A stretch of 6,926 nt of DNA from Loktanella sp. (GCA_003551805.1 PUNR01000398.1:1-6926), one strand, 5' to 3'; positions 1 through 5,661 are shown, counted from the stretch's first letter. Translations and numbers: made by a program. Notes: generated from the letters alone by a model not told the origin.

Positions 1-1143
1 CCGCAGGGTGCGCAGATGTGTCCATTGCCGCGCCAGTGGCGTATCCTGTGACACACCCGCAGCGCCGTACATCTGCACCGCCATATCGGTGATCTTCAGT
101 GCGACAGCAGGGGCCACCACCTTGATCTGACTGATCCAAGGGGCGGCGGCGCGTTTGTCGCCTTGGTCCATCATCCATGCCGCCTTAAGGCAAAGCAGGC
201 GGGCCTGTTCGATCTCCATCCTTGCGGTGGCGATCAGGTCGTAGTTTTCGCCCAGTTCCGCCAGGCGCTTGCCAAACGCCTCGCGGCTGACGGACCGTTC
301 GCACATCAGAGCCAGCGCCTTTTCGGCCTGTCCGATGGCGCGCATGCAATGGTGAATGCGTCCGGGGCCAAGGCGGCCTTGGGCAATCTCGAACCCGCGC
401 CCTTCGCCTAAAAGCAGGTTTTCGGCGGGCACGCGGACATTTTCATAACGGAAATGCATGTGGCCGTGGGGGGCGTCGTCATGGCCGTACACCTCCATCG
501 CGCGGAGTTTCGCGATGCCGGGCGTGTCGGCAGGCACCACGATCATCGAATGGCGCTGGTGTTTGGGGGCGTCATCGCTGGTGCGGACCATGACGATATG
601 CACGGCACAGCGCGGATCACCGGCCCCCGTCGCCCACCATTTCTGGCCGTTCAACACATATTCATCGCCGTCCCGCACGCAGGTCATGGCGATATTGGTC
701 GCGTCCGAGCTTGCCACATCGGGTTCGGTCATCAGATAGGCCGACCGGATTTCCCCTGCCATCAGCGGTTTCAGCCAGCGGGTTTTCATCGCGTCGGTGC
801 CGTAGCGCGCGAACACTTCCATATTGCCTGTGTCAGGGGCGTTGCAGTTGAACACCTCGGCGGCCAGATGGCTTTTGCCCATTTCCTCGGCCAGATAGGC
901 ATATTCGACGGTATTCAGGCGGGGGCCATCGCGGAACGTGTCCCAGAAATTCCACAACCCGCGGTCGCGCGCCTTGGCCTTCAACCCTTCCAGAATCTCG
1001 GTCTGGCGGGGGGTATAGGTCCAGCGGTCGCCCACATCGACCTGCGACAGAAATTCCGCATCCAGCGGCGCGATTTCATCGGTAATCATCGCCTTGACGG
1101 CGGCAAGCACGGGTTGCAGCCGTGCGGTTTGTCCCAGATCCAT
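1..1143 (-). CDS. ACAD10/ACAD11-type acyl-CoA dehydrogenase (C-terminus cut by window edge)
   Basis: FAD-dependent acyl-CoA dehydrogenase of the ACAD10/11 branch, cytoplasmic; 381 codons are visible and roughly 30 are expected to be missing, since the family is usually a little over 400 residues. Start ATG at 1143-1141 follows GGAGGA at 1154-1149 with a 5-base spacer; the protein begins MDLGQTARLQ. Motifs seen: LMTEPDVASSDATN (137-150), the FAD/substrate signature in its ACAD11-like form; KWWATGAGDPRC (168-179); GPGRIHHCMRAIGQ (259-272); SREAFGKRL (286-294); QMYGAAGVSQDTPLARQW (357-374) near the C-terminus. It is divergent from an ACAD11-type kinase, which argues for work on phosphorylated 4-hydroxyacyl-CoA intermediates rather than plain beta-oxidation; that role is inferred from the mammalian fusion proteins and the bacterial levulinate (Lva) pathway. 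An ordinary medium-chain acyl-CoA dehydrogenase is the alternative, but the motifs fit the ACAD11 branch better. Confidence 0.95.
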   Translation of the reverse strand, partial: MDLGQTARLQPVLAAVKAMITDEIAPLDAEFLSQVDVGDRWTYTPRQTEILEGLKAKARDRGLWNFWDTFRDGPRLNTVEYAYLAEEMGKSHLAAEVFNCNAPDTGNMEVFARYGTDAMKTRWLKPLMAGEIRSAYLMTEPDVASSDATNIAMTCVRDGDEYVLNGQKWWATGAGDPRCAVHIVMVRTSDDAPKHQRHSMIVVPADTPGIAKLRAMEVYGHDDAPHGHMHFRYENVRVPAENLLLGEGRGFEIAQGRLGPGRIHHCMRAIGQAEKALALMCERSVSREAFGKRLAELGENYDLIATARMEIEQARLLCLKAAWMMDQGDKRAAAPWISQIKVVAPAVALKITDMAVQMYGAAGVSQDTPLARQWTHLRTLR

Positions 1144-1162
1144 GATGATCCTCCCCGACGTC

Positions 1163-1190
1163 ATGGTGCATCTGGGGGGCGGGGTGTCAA
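1163..1190 (-). promoter_or_regulatory. Candidate promoter of the acyl-CoA dehydrogenase
   Basis: On the minus strand a perfect -35 TTGACA (1190-1185) is followed after 16 bases by a weak -10 CACCAT (1168-1163, 3 of 6 consensus bases). The predicted transcript start near 1156 falls just upstream of the ribosome-binding site at 1154-1149, giving a very short leader. The -10 covers an ATG at 1163 on the other strand, which argues against that ATG as the start of the divergent kinase. Read by eye only. Confidence 0.4.
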
Positions 1191-1198
1191 TCAACGGG

Positions 1199-1228
1199 TT
1201 GCGCTACTTGGCGTCACATGGGCGTAAT
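1199..1228 (+). promoter_or_regulatory. Candidate promoter of the kinase, possibly giving a leaderless mRNA
   Basis: TTGCGC (1199-1204) and CGTAAT (1223-1228) are separated by 18 bases; each matches 4 of 6 consensus positions. A start about 7 bases after the -10 would fall on or next to the ATG at 1235. No Shine-Dalgarno sequence precedes that ATG, so a leaderless transcript is consistent with the sequence. Both boxes are degenerate, so this remains a suggestion. Confidence 0.3.
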
Positions 1229-1234
1229 GGTGGC

Positions 1235-2278
1235 ATGGAAGATGCGGCAAAAGATCTTGGCATGTCACTGGCCACGCTCGACAGCTATCTGTCGGCGCAG
1301 GTGGCGGGGTTTGTGGGCGCGACAGAGGTGTCGAAATTCGGCACCGGCCAGTCGAACCCCACCTATCTGGTGATGGCGGACAGCGGGCAATATGTGCTGC
1401 GCAGCAAACCACCCGGCAATCTGTTGCCATCGGCCCATGCGGTGGACCGCGAATTTCGCGTGATGCAGGCGCTGGCGGGTAGTGCGGTGCCCGTGCCCCC
1501 CGTGCTGCATCTGGCGACGGCGGATCAATCCCCCAGTGGTCGCGCGTTTTTCGTGATGGATCATGTGCCTGGGCGGATATTCTGGGATCCGGCCCTGCCA
1601 GAGGTGGATGCACCCACACGCAGCGCGATCTATGATGCGATGAACGCTACGCTGGCGGCTTTGCACGATGTCGATGTTGATGCTGTGGGTCTGTCGGATT
1701 TCGGCAAGCCCGGCAATTATTTCGCCCGCCAGCTGGACCGGTGGGGGCGGCAATATCTGGCCAGTGTGACCGATCCTTCGCCCGAGATGGCGCAAATCAT
1801 GGATTGGCTGGCGCAGCATATGCCCGCAGATGACGGGCAGGTGGCGCTGGTGCATGGGGATTGGCGGCTTGATAACATCATCATCGCGCCGGACACGGCA
1901 CAGATCAGCGCGGTGCTGGATTGGGAATTATCGACCTTGGGCCACCCGATGGCGGATCTTGCCTATCAATGCATGCAATGGCGTCTGCCCAATGACGGCA
2001 AGATGCGGGGCTTGGGTGGTATTGACCGCAGCGCCATCGGCCTGCCGACCGAGGCGGAATATATCGCCGCCTATTGTGCAAGGCGCGGGCTGGCTGGCAT
2101 CGACAACTGGCCGTTCTATCTGGTGTTCGCGTTTTTCCGGCTGGCGGCAATTCTTGCGGGCGTCGCCGCGCGTGCGCAGGGCGGCAATGCGTCGAACCCC
2201 GATCAGGCGCGCGCCTACGGACAGGCGGTGCCGGTGCTGGCTGCACTGGCGCTGGATGTCACGCGCGACGGCGCCTAG
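1235..2278 (+). CDS. APH-fold phosphotransferase, ACAD10/11 N-terminal kinase type
   Basis: A 347-residue kinase of the aminoglycoside phosphotransferase/choline kinase fold, in the subgroup fused to acyl-CoA dehydrogenase in animal ACAD10/ACAD11 and related to LvaA of bacterial levulinate catabolism. The inferred reaction is ATP-dependent phosphorylation of the hydroxyl of a 4-hydroxyacyl-CoA. Motifs seen: nucleotide loop FGTGQSNPTY (35-44); YVLRSKPPG with probable ATP-binding Lys58, then LLPSAHAVDREFRV (63-76), typical of this subgroup; catalytic HGDWRLDN (207-214, Asp209 and Asn214); metal-binding LDWE (228-231, Asp229), followed by STLGHPMADLAYQ. All key residues are present. The frame is open back to 1094, but those codons run into the divergent gene's start. 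ATG 1235 fits the usual family length best; ATG 1262 is possible. Neither has a good ribosome-binding site. The partner is the dehydrogenase on the other strand; true aminoglycoside resistance is unlikely. Confidence 0.93.
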   Translation: MEDAAKDLGMSLATLDSYLSAQVAGFVGATEVSKFGTGQSNPTYLVMADSGQYVLRSKPPGNLLPSAHAVDREFRVMQALAGSAVPVPPVLHLATADQSPSGRAFFVMDHVPGRIFWDPALPEVDAPTRSAIYDAMNATLAALHDVDVDAVGLSDFGKPGNYFARQLDRWGRQYLASVTDPSPEMAQIMDWLAQHMPADDGQVALVHGDWRLDNIIIAPDTAQISAVLDWELSTLGHPMADLAYQCMQWRLPNDGKMRGLGGIDRSAIGLPTEAEYIAAYCARRGLAGIDNWPFYLVFAFFRLAAILAGVAARAQGGNASNPDQARAYGQAVPVLAALALDVTRDGA

Positions 2279-2490
2279 CCCAGCATCAGCCCTAACGCGA
2301 CGGTCATCAGACCCAGCACCGATACAAACAAAGCGCCCAGATTGACCGGCAGCACCTTGGACATTTTGGCGCGCATTTCTTCGTCGGGCAGGTTGGCGCG
2401 CTTGGCTTTCATCACTGTCACGATGCTATAGACGATTCCGGCCAGTCCGATCACCGACATGCCGGCCCCGATTGCAACGATAATATCCAT
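2275..2490 (-). CDS. Small two-helix membrane protein, conserved hypothetical
   Basis: A 71-residue protein starting MDIIVAIGAG. The start ATG (2490-2488) has GGAGAG four bases upstream, which selects it over the longer open frame reaching 2580. Two hydrophobic segments (about residues 3-26 and 50-70) flank a charged loop, KAKRANLPDEEMRAKMSK (28-45), so it is almost certainly an inner-membrane hairpin protein. Glycines recur in both helices (GAGMSVIGLAG; LGALFVSVLG), suggesting close helix packing or oligomerisation. I recall similar 70-residue proteins in Rhodobacteraceae but know of no function. It is divergent from gapR and convergent with the kinase, whose stop codon overlaps its own by three bases. 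Confidence 0.8.
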   Translation of the reverse strand: MDIIVAIGAGMSVIGLAGIVYSIVTVMKAKRANLPDEEMRAKMSKVLPVNLGALFVSVLGLMTVALGLMLG

Positions 2491-2512
2491 CACGCTCTCC
2501 GCTGTTTTGGCC

Positions 2513-2541
2513 GCAATAGTGCGCGCGCTGCCGCTGTGCAA
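2513..2541 (-). promoter_or_regulatory. Candidate promoter of the small membrane protein
   Basis: Minus-strand -35 TTGCAC (2541-2536) and -10 TATTGC (2518-2513) are separated by exactly 17 bases. The boxes match consensus at 5 of 6 and 3 of 6 positions. The start would fall near 2506, about 16 bases before the ATG, leaving room for the GGAGAG site. It lies back to back with the gapR promoter. Confidence 0.5.
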
Positions 2542-2544
2542 GGG

Positions 2545-2573
2545 TTGCGGGCCAACAGACCAACAGCTAACAA
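2545..2573 (+). promoter_or_regulatory. Candidate gapR promoter
   Basis: TTGCGG (2545-2550) and TAACAA (2568-2573) are separated by 17 bases; each matches about 3-4 consensus bases. The start would be near 2580, giving a leader of about 19 bases that contains GAGGAGAG at 2587-2594. The spacer holds a tandem CCAACAG (2552-2558 and 2560-2566). Confidence 0.45.
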
Positions 2574-2598
2574 ACCCCAACCCCGCGAGGAGAGCGCA

Positions 2599-2859
2599 AT
2601 GAACGATTCAATCACCGAAACCACATCATCCGTCGCCGCCGAAGAGCTGCGCCAGTTCATCGAACGCTATGAGCGGCTGGAAGCCGAGAAAAAAGACATC
2701 GCCGACGCCCAGAAAGAGGTGATGGCCGAAGCCAAAGGTCGCGGCTACGACACCAAAGTCCTGCGCAAGATCATCGCGATCCGCAAACGCGACGCCAATG
2801 ATCTGGCCGAAGAAGAAGCGGTAATGGACCTTTATATGTCCGCCCTTGGCATGTCCTGA
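2599..2859 (+). CDS. gapR: GapR family nucleoid-associated DNA-binding protein (DUF2312)
   Basis: An 86-residue DUF2312 protein. GapR in Caulobacter is a conserved alphaproteobacterial chromosome-structuring protein that binds AT-rich, overtwisted (positively supercoiled) DNA, forms a clamp around it, and helps topoisomerases during replication and transcription. The family core is complete: ELRQFIERYERLEAEKKDIA (16-35), a long coiled-coil helix; QKEVMAEAKGRGYDTKVLRK (38-57); IIAIRKRDANDLAEEEAVMD (58-77), the basic then acidic final helices. The first 12 or so residues are rich in Ser, Thr and Glu and variable in the family. The start is fixed by GAGGAGAG at 2587-2594, four bases before the ATG. 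It has its own candidate promoter and is followed by two hairpins, so it is probably monocistronic. Confidence 0.96.
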   Translation: MNDSITETTSSVAAEELRQFIERYERLEAEKKDIADAQKEVMAEAKGRGYDTKVLRKIIAIRKRDANDLAEEEAVMDLYMSALGMS

Positions 2860-2887
2860 ACGCAGCCCTTGCCCATCGTCAGAGCCG

Positions 2888-2925
2888 AAAATATCCCCGC
2901 CGGAGGCTCCTGCGCTTTCGGCAGG
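2888..2925. repeat. Possible dispersed Rhodobacteraceae intergenic motif with small hairpin
   Basis: Starting at 2888 is AAAATATCCCCGCCGGAGG, which resembles a motif I recall between genes in many Rhodobacteraceae genomes (AAAATATCCCC followed by GC-rich inverted sequence). It is followed by a hairpin of CCTGC (2909-2913) and GCAGG (2921-2925) with a seven-base loop. The resemblance to a dispersed element is from memory; the hairpin is direct observation. Confidence 0.35.
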
Positions 2926-2956
2926 CGCTGACGCGGGCAATAGCCCCGCGTCAGCG
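2926..2956. terminator. Strong 12-bp hairpin, candidate bidirectional terminator
   Basis: CGCTGACGCGGG (2926-2937) and CCCGCGTCAGCG (2945-2956) are perfect reverse complements with a seven-base loop CAATAGC. The hairpin lies between two convergent genes and could stop transcription from both, protecting gapR and its neighbour from antisense reading. It has no T-run on either side, so it is not a textbook intrinsic terminator. The right arm contains the stop codon (2953-2951) and last sense codons of the minus-strand gene. Confidence 0.6.
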
Positions 2957-3832
2957 GAAGGGCAGGATCAGATCAACGCCGGGCATAGCGTCGATGATGT
3001 CCAGATCGGCCTCGTAACAATCGGTCATATGCGCCACGAGCGCTGCATCAAGCTCTGGCAGGGTGATTTCGTCCTCGAGTTTGTCGGGAAGCGCATGGTC
3101 GGCCCAGATTGCAGCGATAATGTCGTGGCGTTCTGCATCTGTCGCATCTGGCTGTGCGGCCAGTGTTTTCGCCAATGTGACCAGACCGTCGGGATGCAAC
3201 ACATTGGCCAGCATATCAGTGGCCCCGGCGATCGCCGTCCCTGCGGACACGCCTGACAACCGGCGGATCAGCTGATCCCAGATCAGCGGGCTGTCTTCGT
3301 TGCACCAGACGGTCAACTTGGTGTCGGGCGCGCCTTGCTTGATGCGGCGCACCAGATCGGACCAGCGGATTTCCTCGGGCGGCAGGACTGTGAGATAGGC
3401 GCCGATATCGGTGATCTGCACCCGCCGCATGGTTTCCTGAAGAAAGCTTGCCGGATGCCTGATGCCTAGAAACAGGCTGATTTCGTCATCCGGAAACAGG
3501 CGGTGCAGGGCGCGGACTTTGGTTTCTGCCTGCGGATAGAACACGCCGTGGTTAAAAATGCGCGGCGGCACAGAAATGAAATTGTCATTGCTCAGGACCA
3601 ATCGTCGCAGATCGTCGGTGTCGATGATCGCGTCCAGCAGGATGTCGCGGCTGTCAGGATGCGGGCTGGCTGTTGCGACGCTTTGCATGGCTTCGCGGAT
3701 CAGGGTGCGATATTTGCCCGGTCCGGGCACGATTATCCCTTGCTTGCGCAAGGTATCGGCATTTTTCAGCAAGGATTTCAGCAAACGGTCCTCGTCGGTG
3801 CAATTGGCGCCGATGTGAAAAGCAATCTGCAT
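2951..3832 (-). CDS. Conserved hypothetical protein with degenerate sulfotransferase-like outline
   Basis: A 293-residue soluble protein, MQIAFHIGANCTDEDRLLKS at the N-terminus. The start ATG (3832-3830) follows AGGA about eight bases upstream. I do not recognise an assigned function. Its shape recalls P-loop sulfotransferases: a first strand with HIG then a helix LLKSLLKNADTLRKQGI (19-33), as in family members with HIGxxKTGTTxLQ, and a later EISLFLGIRHPASFLQE (117-133) resembling the 3'-phosphate-binding strand (LRDPxxR) of that fold. However, the PAPS-binding Lys/Thr motif is replaced by ANCTDED, so sulfotransferase activity is doubtful. No signal peptide or membrane helix is visible. It is divergent from the iron permease across 82 bases and convergent with gapR; the neighbours do not reveal a role. 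Confidence 0.78.
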   Translation of the reverse strand: MQIAFHIGANCTDEDRLLKSLLKNADTLRKQGIIVPGPGKYRTLIREAMQSVATASPHPDSRDILLDAIIDTDDLRRLVLSNDNFISVPPRIFNHGVFYPQAETKVRALHRLFPDDEISLFLGIRHPASFLQETMRRVQITDIGAYLTVLPPEEIRWSDLVRRIKQGAPDTKLTVWCNEDSPLIWDQLIRRLSGVSAGTAIAGATDMLANVLHPDGLVTLAKTLAAQPDATDAERHDIIAAIWADHALPDKLEDEITLPELDAALVAHMTDCYEADLDIIDAMPGVDLILPFR

Positions 3833-3851
3833 ATGTGTTCCTACCGAGTTT

Positions 3852-3880
3852 TTGTCGCCCTACAACATCGGGCGCATTCT
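3852..3880 (+). promoter_or_regulatory. Candidate promoter of the iron permease
   Basis: TTGTCG (3852-3857, 4 of 6 consensus) and CATTCT (3875-3880, 3 of 6) are separated by 17 bases. Transcription would start near 3887, at the left edge of the palindrome at 3887-3900. The -10 is poor, so confidence is low. Confidence 0.3.
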
Positions 3881-3886
3881 GGACAG

Positions 3887-3900
3887 CGAAACTTGTTTCG
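3887..3900. promoter_or_regulatory. Perfect 6-2-6 palindrome, candidate operator
   Basis: CGAAAC (3887-3892), TT, GTTTCG (3895-3900): a perfect inverted repeat in the 82-base divergent gap, ending 14 bases before the permease ATG and close to the predicted transcript start. This is a natural place for a repressor. It does not look like the Fur box, the Irr box (TTAGAA..TTCTAA type) or the RirA box as I know them, so the regulator is unknown. As RNA it would form only a small stem near the ribosome-binding region. Confidence 0.4.
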
Positions 3901-3914
3901 ACTAAGCGGTTTGT

Positions 3915-5570
3915 ATGTCCGATCAAATAAGTCAGATTTACACAACCAAGCCAAAGCGACGCCGGATCGACCCGTGGTCTGTCGGGGCCTTTGCGATTGC
4001 CACCATGGTAATGGTGCCGATTTTCGCGGTGATCTGGTTTGCGCTGACCCCTACAGAAAACATCTGGCCGCATATGATGCGTACGACCCTGCCGCGCTAT
4101 CTGTCGAACACCGGCGTGCTGATGGTCAGTGTGGGGGCAATCACGGCAGTGGTCGGCACGGGCGCGGCATGGCTGGTGGTGATGTACCGCTTTCCCGGGC
4201 GCGGTGTGCTGCAATGGGCCTTGCTGATGCCGCTGGCGGTGCCAGCCTATGTCGGGGCCTATGCCCTTGTGGATTTTCTGGAATATGCCGGACCGGTGCA
4301 GACATCACTGCGTGACGCCTTTGGCTGGACCAGCCCGCGCGATTACTGGTTCCCTGCCATCCGCACGCGGCAAGCCGCCATCGTGGTGCTGAGTGCGGCG
4401 CTTTACCCTTATGTCTATCTGCTGGCGCGTGCGGCGTTTCGCGAACAATCTGGGTCCGCGTTCGAGGTTGCGCGCGCATTAGGGGCAGGGCCTTGGGGGC
4501 GGTTCTTCCGTGTCGGGCTGCCACTGGCGCGGCCGGCGATTGCGGCGGCGGTGGCGATTGTGATGATGGAAACCGTCAATGATTACGGCACGGTGGATTA
4601 CTTCGCCGTGCAGACGCTGACGACGGGGATATTTTCGGTCTGGCTGCAAGGGGGCAATCTGGGCGGGGCCGCTCAGCTGGCCACGACAATGCTGGCCGTC
4701 ATCGTCTTGCTGGTGCTGGCCGAAAAGGTCAGCCGCCGCAAGATCCGTGTCTTCGGGTCCGCCCGCGGCGCCCGCCCCGTCGCGCCAGAGCTGTTGTTGG
4801 GCTGGAAGGCCTGGACCGCAACCGCGCTATGCTTGTTTCCGGTGCTTTTGGGCTTTGTTCTGCCAGTGACCGTGATCATGACCCATGCCTTCGACGCAGG
4901 CATGTGGCTTGCCCCGGGCCTGCGGCGTGCGGTGACGCATACGGTGACGGTCGGCGGCATTGCGGCGCTGATTACGGTGCTGGGCGGGGTGTTCATGGTT
5001 TACGGCGTGCGCCTGTCGCGCCACCGGCTACCCGCGTTGCTGATGCCCGTCACGGCGATCGGTTATGCGGCACCCGGCGCTGTGTTGGGGCTGGGCATAC
5101 TGGTGCCACTGGCGGCCTTTGACAACAGGCTGGCCGATGCCGTGGTCGCTGCGGGTTTTACTGATCCCGGGCTGATCTTTACCGGCTCTGCCGCCGCTTT
5201 GGTGCTGGCCTATGTCGTGCGGTTCTTCGCGATTGCCCAAGGGACGGCGGATGCCGCTTTGGGGCGGGGATCGCCCAGCCTGCCGATGGCAGCACGTTCG
5301 CTGGGGCGGACGGCCGGCGGGACACTGCGCGCAGTACACCTGCCACTGGTACGCGCATCGCTTGGATCGGCGTTGCTGCTGGTCTTTGTCGATATCGTCA
5401 AAGAACTCCCCGCAACCTTGCTGCTGCGCCCGTTCAACTATGAAACACTGGCGACGCGTGTGCACGCCAAAGCGTCCCTCGAAAACCTGAGCGAGGCCGC
5501 ACCCGCCGCCCTGATGATCACGCTGGTGGGTCTGGCGGCAGTGGCTTTGCTGGCGCGGGCGAACCGTTGA
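3915..5570 (+). CDS. Ferric iron ABC transporter permease, fused two-domain type (FbpB/FutB-like)
   Basis: A 551-residue inner-membrane permease with about 12 hydrophobic segments, built as two BPD_transp_1 halves in one chain, the usual layout and length for Fe(3+) importers of the FbpB/AfuB/SfuB/FutB group. The first segment spans about 22-44. ATPase-contacting EAA loops are FEVARALGAGPWGRFFRVGL (183-202, then PLARPAI) and MAARSLGRTAGGTLRAVHLP (458-477). The second is followed by DIVKELPATLLLRPFNYE (493-510) and TLATRVH, a signature of the iron group, which makes Fe(3+) more likely than thiamine or polyamine. It would carry iron delivered by a periplasmic binding protein, powered by an FbpC-type ATPase; neither gene is adjacent. 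ATG 3915 is the only sensible start before the first helix, though no clear Shine-Dalgarno site precedes it. Only 91 bases separate it from a tRNA gene, so it appears monocistronic. Confidence 0.93.
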   Translation: MSDQISQIYTTKPKRRRIDPWSVGAFAIATMVMVPIFAVIWFALTPTENIWPHMMRTTLPRYLSNTGVLMVSVGAITAVVGTGAAWLVVMYRFPGRGVLQWALLMPLAVPAYVGAYALVDFLEYAGPVQTSLRDAFGWTSPRDYWFPAIRTRQAAIVVLSAALYPYVYLLARAAFREQSGSAFEVARALGAGPWGRFFRVGLPLARPAIAAAVAIVMMETVNDYGTVDYFAVQTLTTGIFSVWLQGGNLGGAAQLATTMLAVIVLLVLAEKVSRRKIRVFGSARGARPVAPELLLGWKAWTATALCLFPVLLGFVLPVTVIMTHAFDAGMWLAPGLRRAVTHTVTVGGIAALITVLGGVFMVYGVRLSRHRLPALLMPVTAIGYAAPGAVLGLGILVPLAAFDNRLADAVVAAGFTDPGLIFTGSAAALVLAYVVRFFAIAQGTADAALGRGSPSLPMAARSLGRTAGGTLRAVHLPLVRASLGSALLLVFVDIVKELPATLLLRPFNYETLATRVHAKASLENLSEAAPAALMITLVGLAAVALLARANR

Positions 5571-5587
5571 AATTATTTTGCCCGCCT

Positions 5588-5617
5588 GCATCAATCGCCA
5601 TTGCCTTGATGCGTTTT
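5588..5617 (+). terminator. Candidate terminator of the iron permease
   Basis: GCATCAA (5588-5594) and TTGATGC (5606-5612) form a perfect 7-bp stem with an 11-base loop (a T-G wobble adds one pair), followed by TTTT at 5614-5617. It starts 17 bases after the permease stop. The stem is not GC-rich and the T-run is short, so termination would be moderate. Confidence 0.45.
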
Positions 5618-5630
5618 CCCCTGCTATACG
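5601..5630 (+). promoter_or_regulatory. Promoter of tRNA-Thr
   Basis: TTGCCT (5601-5606) and TATACG (5625-5630) are separated by 18 bases and match 4 of 6 consensus bases each. The start would be near 5637, about 25 bases before the mature tRNA 5' end. The -35 lies within the loop and right arm of the hairpin at 5588-5612. Confidence 0.55.
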
Positions 5631-5661
5631 CCCGCCACCGGAGCAGCAGTTCCACACCAGT

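Noticed and set aside
454..1227. 257-codon plus-strand open frame antisense to the dehydrogenase
   Set aside because: It lies opposite a strongly supported acyl-CoA dehydrogenase, has a His/Gly/Ala-rich shadow composition and no recognisable motif.
1094..1234. Upstream extension of the kinase (ATG 1094 or 1163)
   Set aside because: It would overlap the divergent dehydrogenase start or its -10, has no ribosome-binding site, and adds residues not typical of the family.
1265..1855. 196-codon minus-strand open frame inside the kinase gene
   Set aside because: Antisense shadow of a gene with intact kinase motifs.
1235..2278. Aminoglycoside resistance gene
   Set aside because: The fold is shared, but the subgroup motifs (VLRSKPPG, LLPSAHAVDRE) and the partner dehydrogenase point to acyl-CoA metabolism.
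2491..2580. N-terminal extension of the small membrane protein to 2580
   Set aside because: GGAGAG directly precedes ATG 2490, and the extension would run through the promoter region and be hydrophilic and unrelated.
2846..3256. 136-codon plus-strand open frame running over the hairpins into the hypothetical gene
   Set aside because: It begins inside gapR out of frame, spans the terminator-like hairpins and is antisense to a better supported gene.
3503..4315. 270-codon plus-strand frame spanning the divergent gap
   Set aside because: It is antisense to the 293-residue protein and out of frame with the permease; the Cys/His/Arg-rich translation after 3915 is a frame shadow.
5028..5657. 209-codon minus-strand open frame opposite the permease and tRNA promoter
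   Set aside because: Gln/Arg/Gly-rich shadow of GC-rich membrane-protein codons, with no motif or ribosome-binding site.
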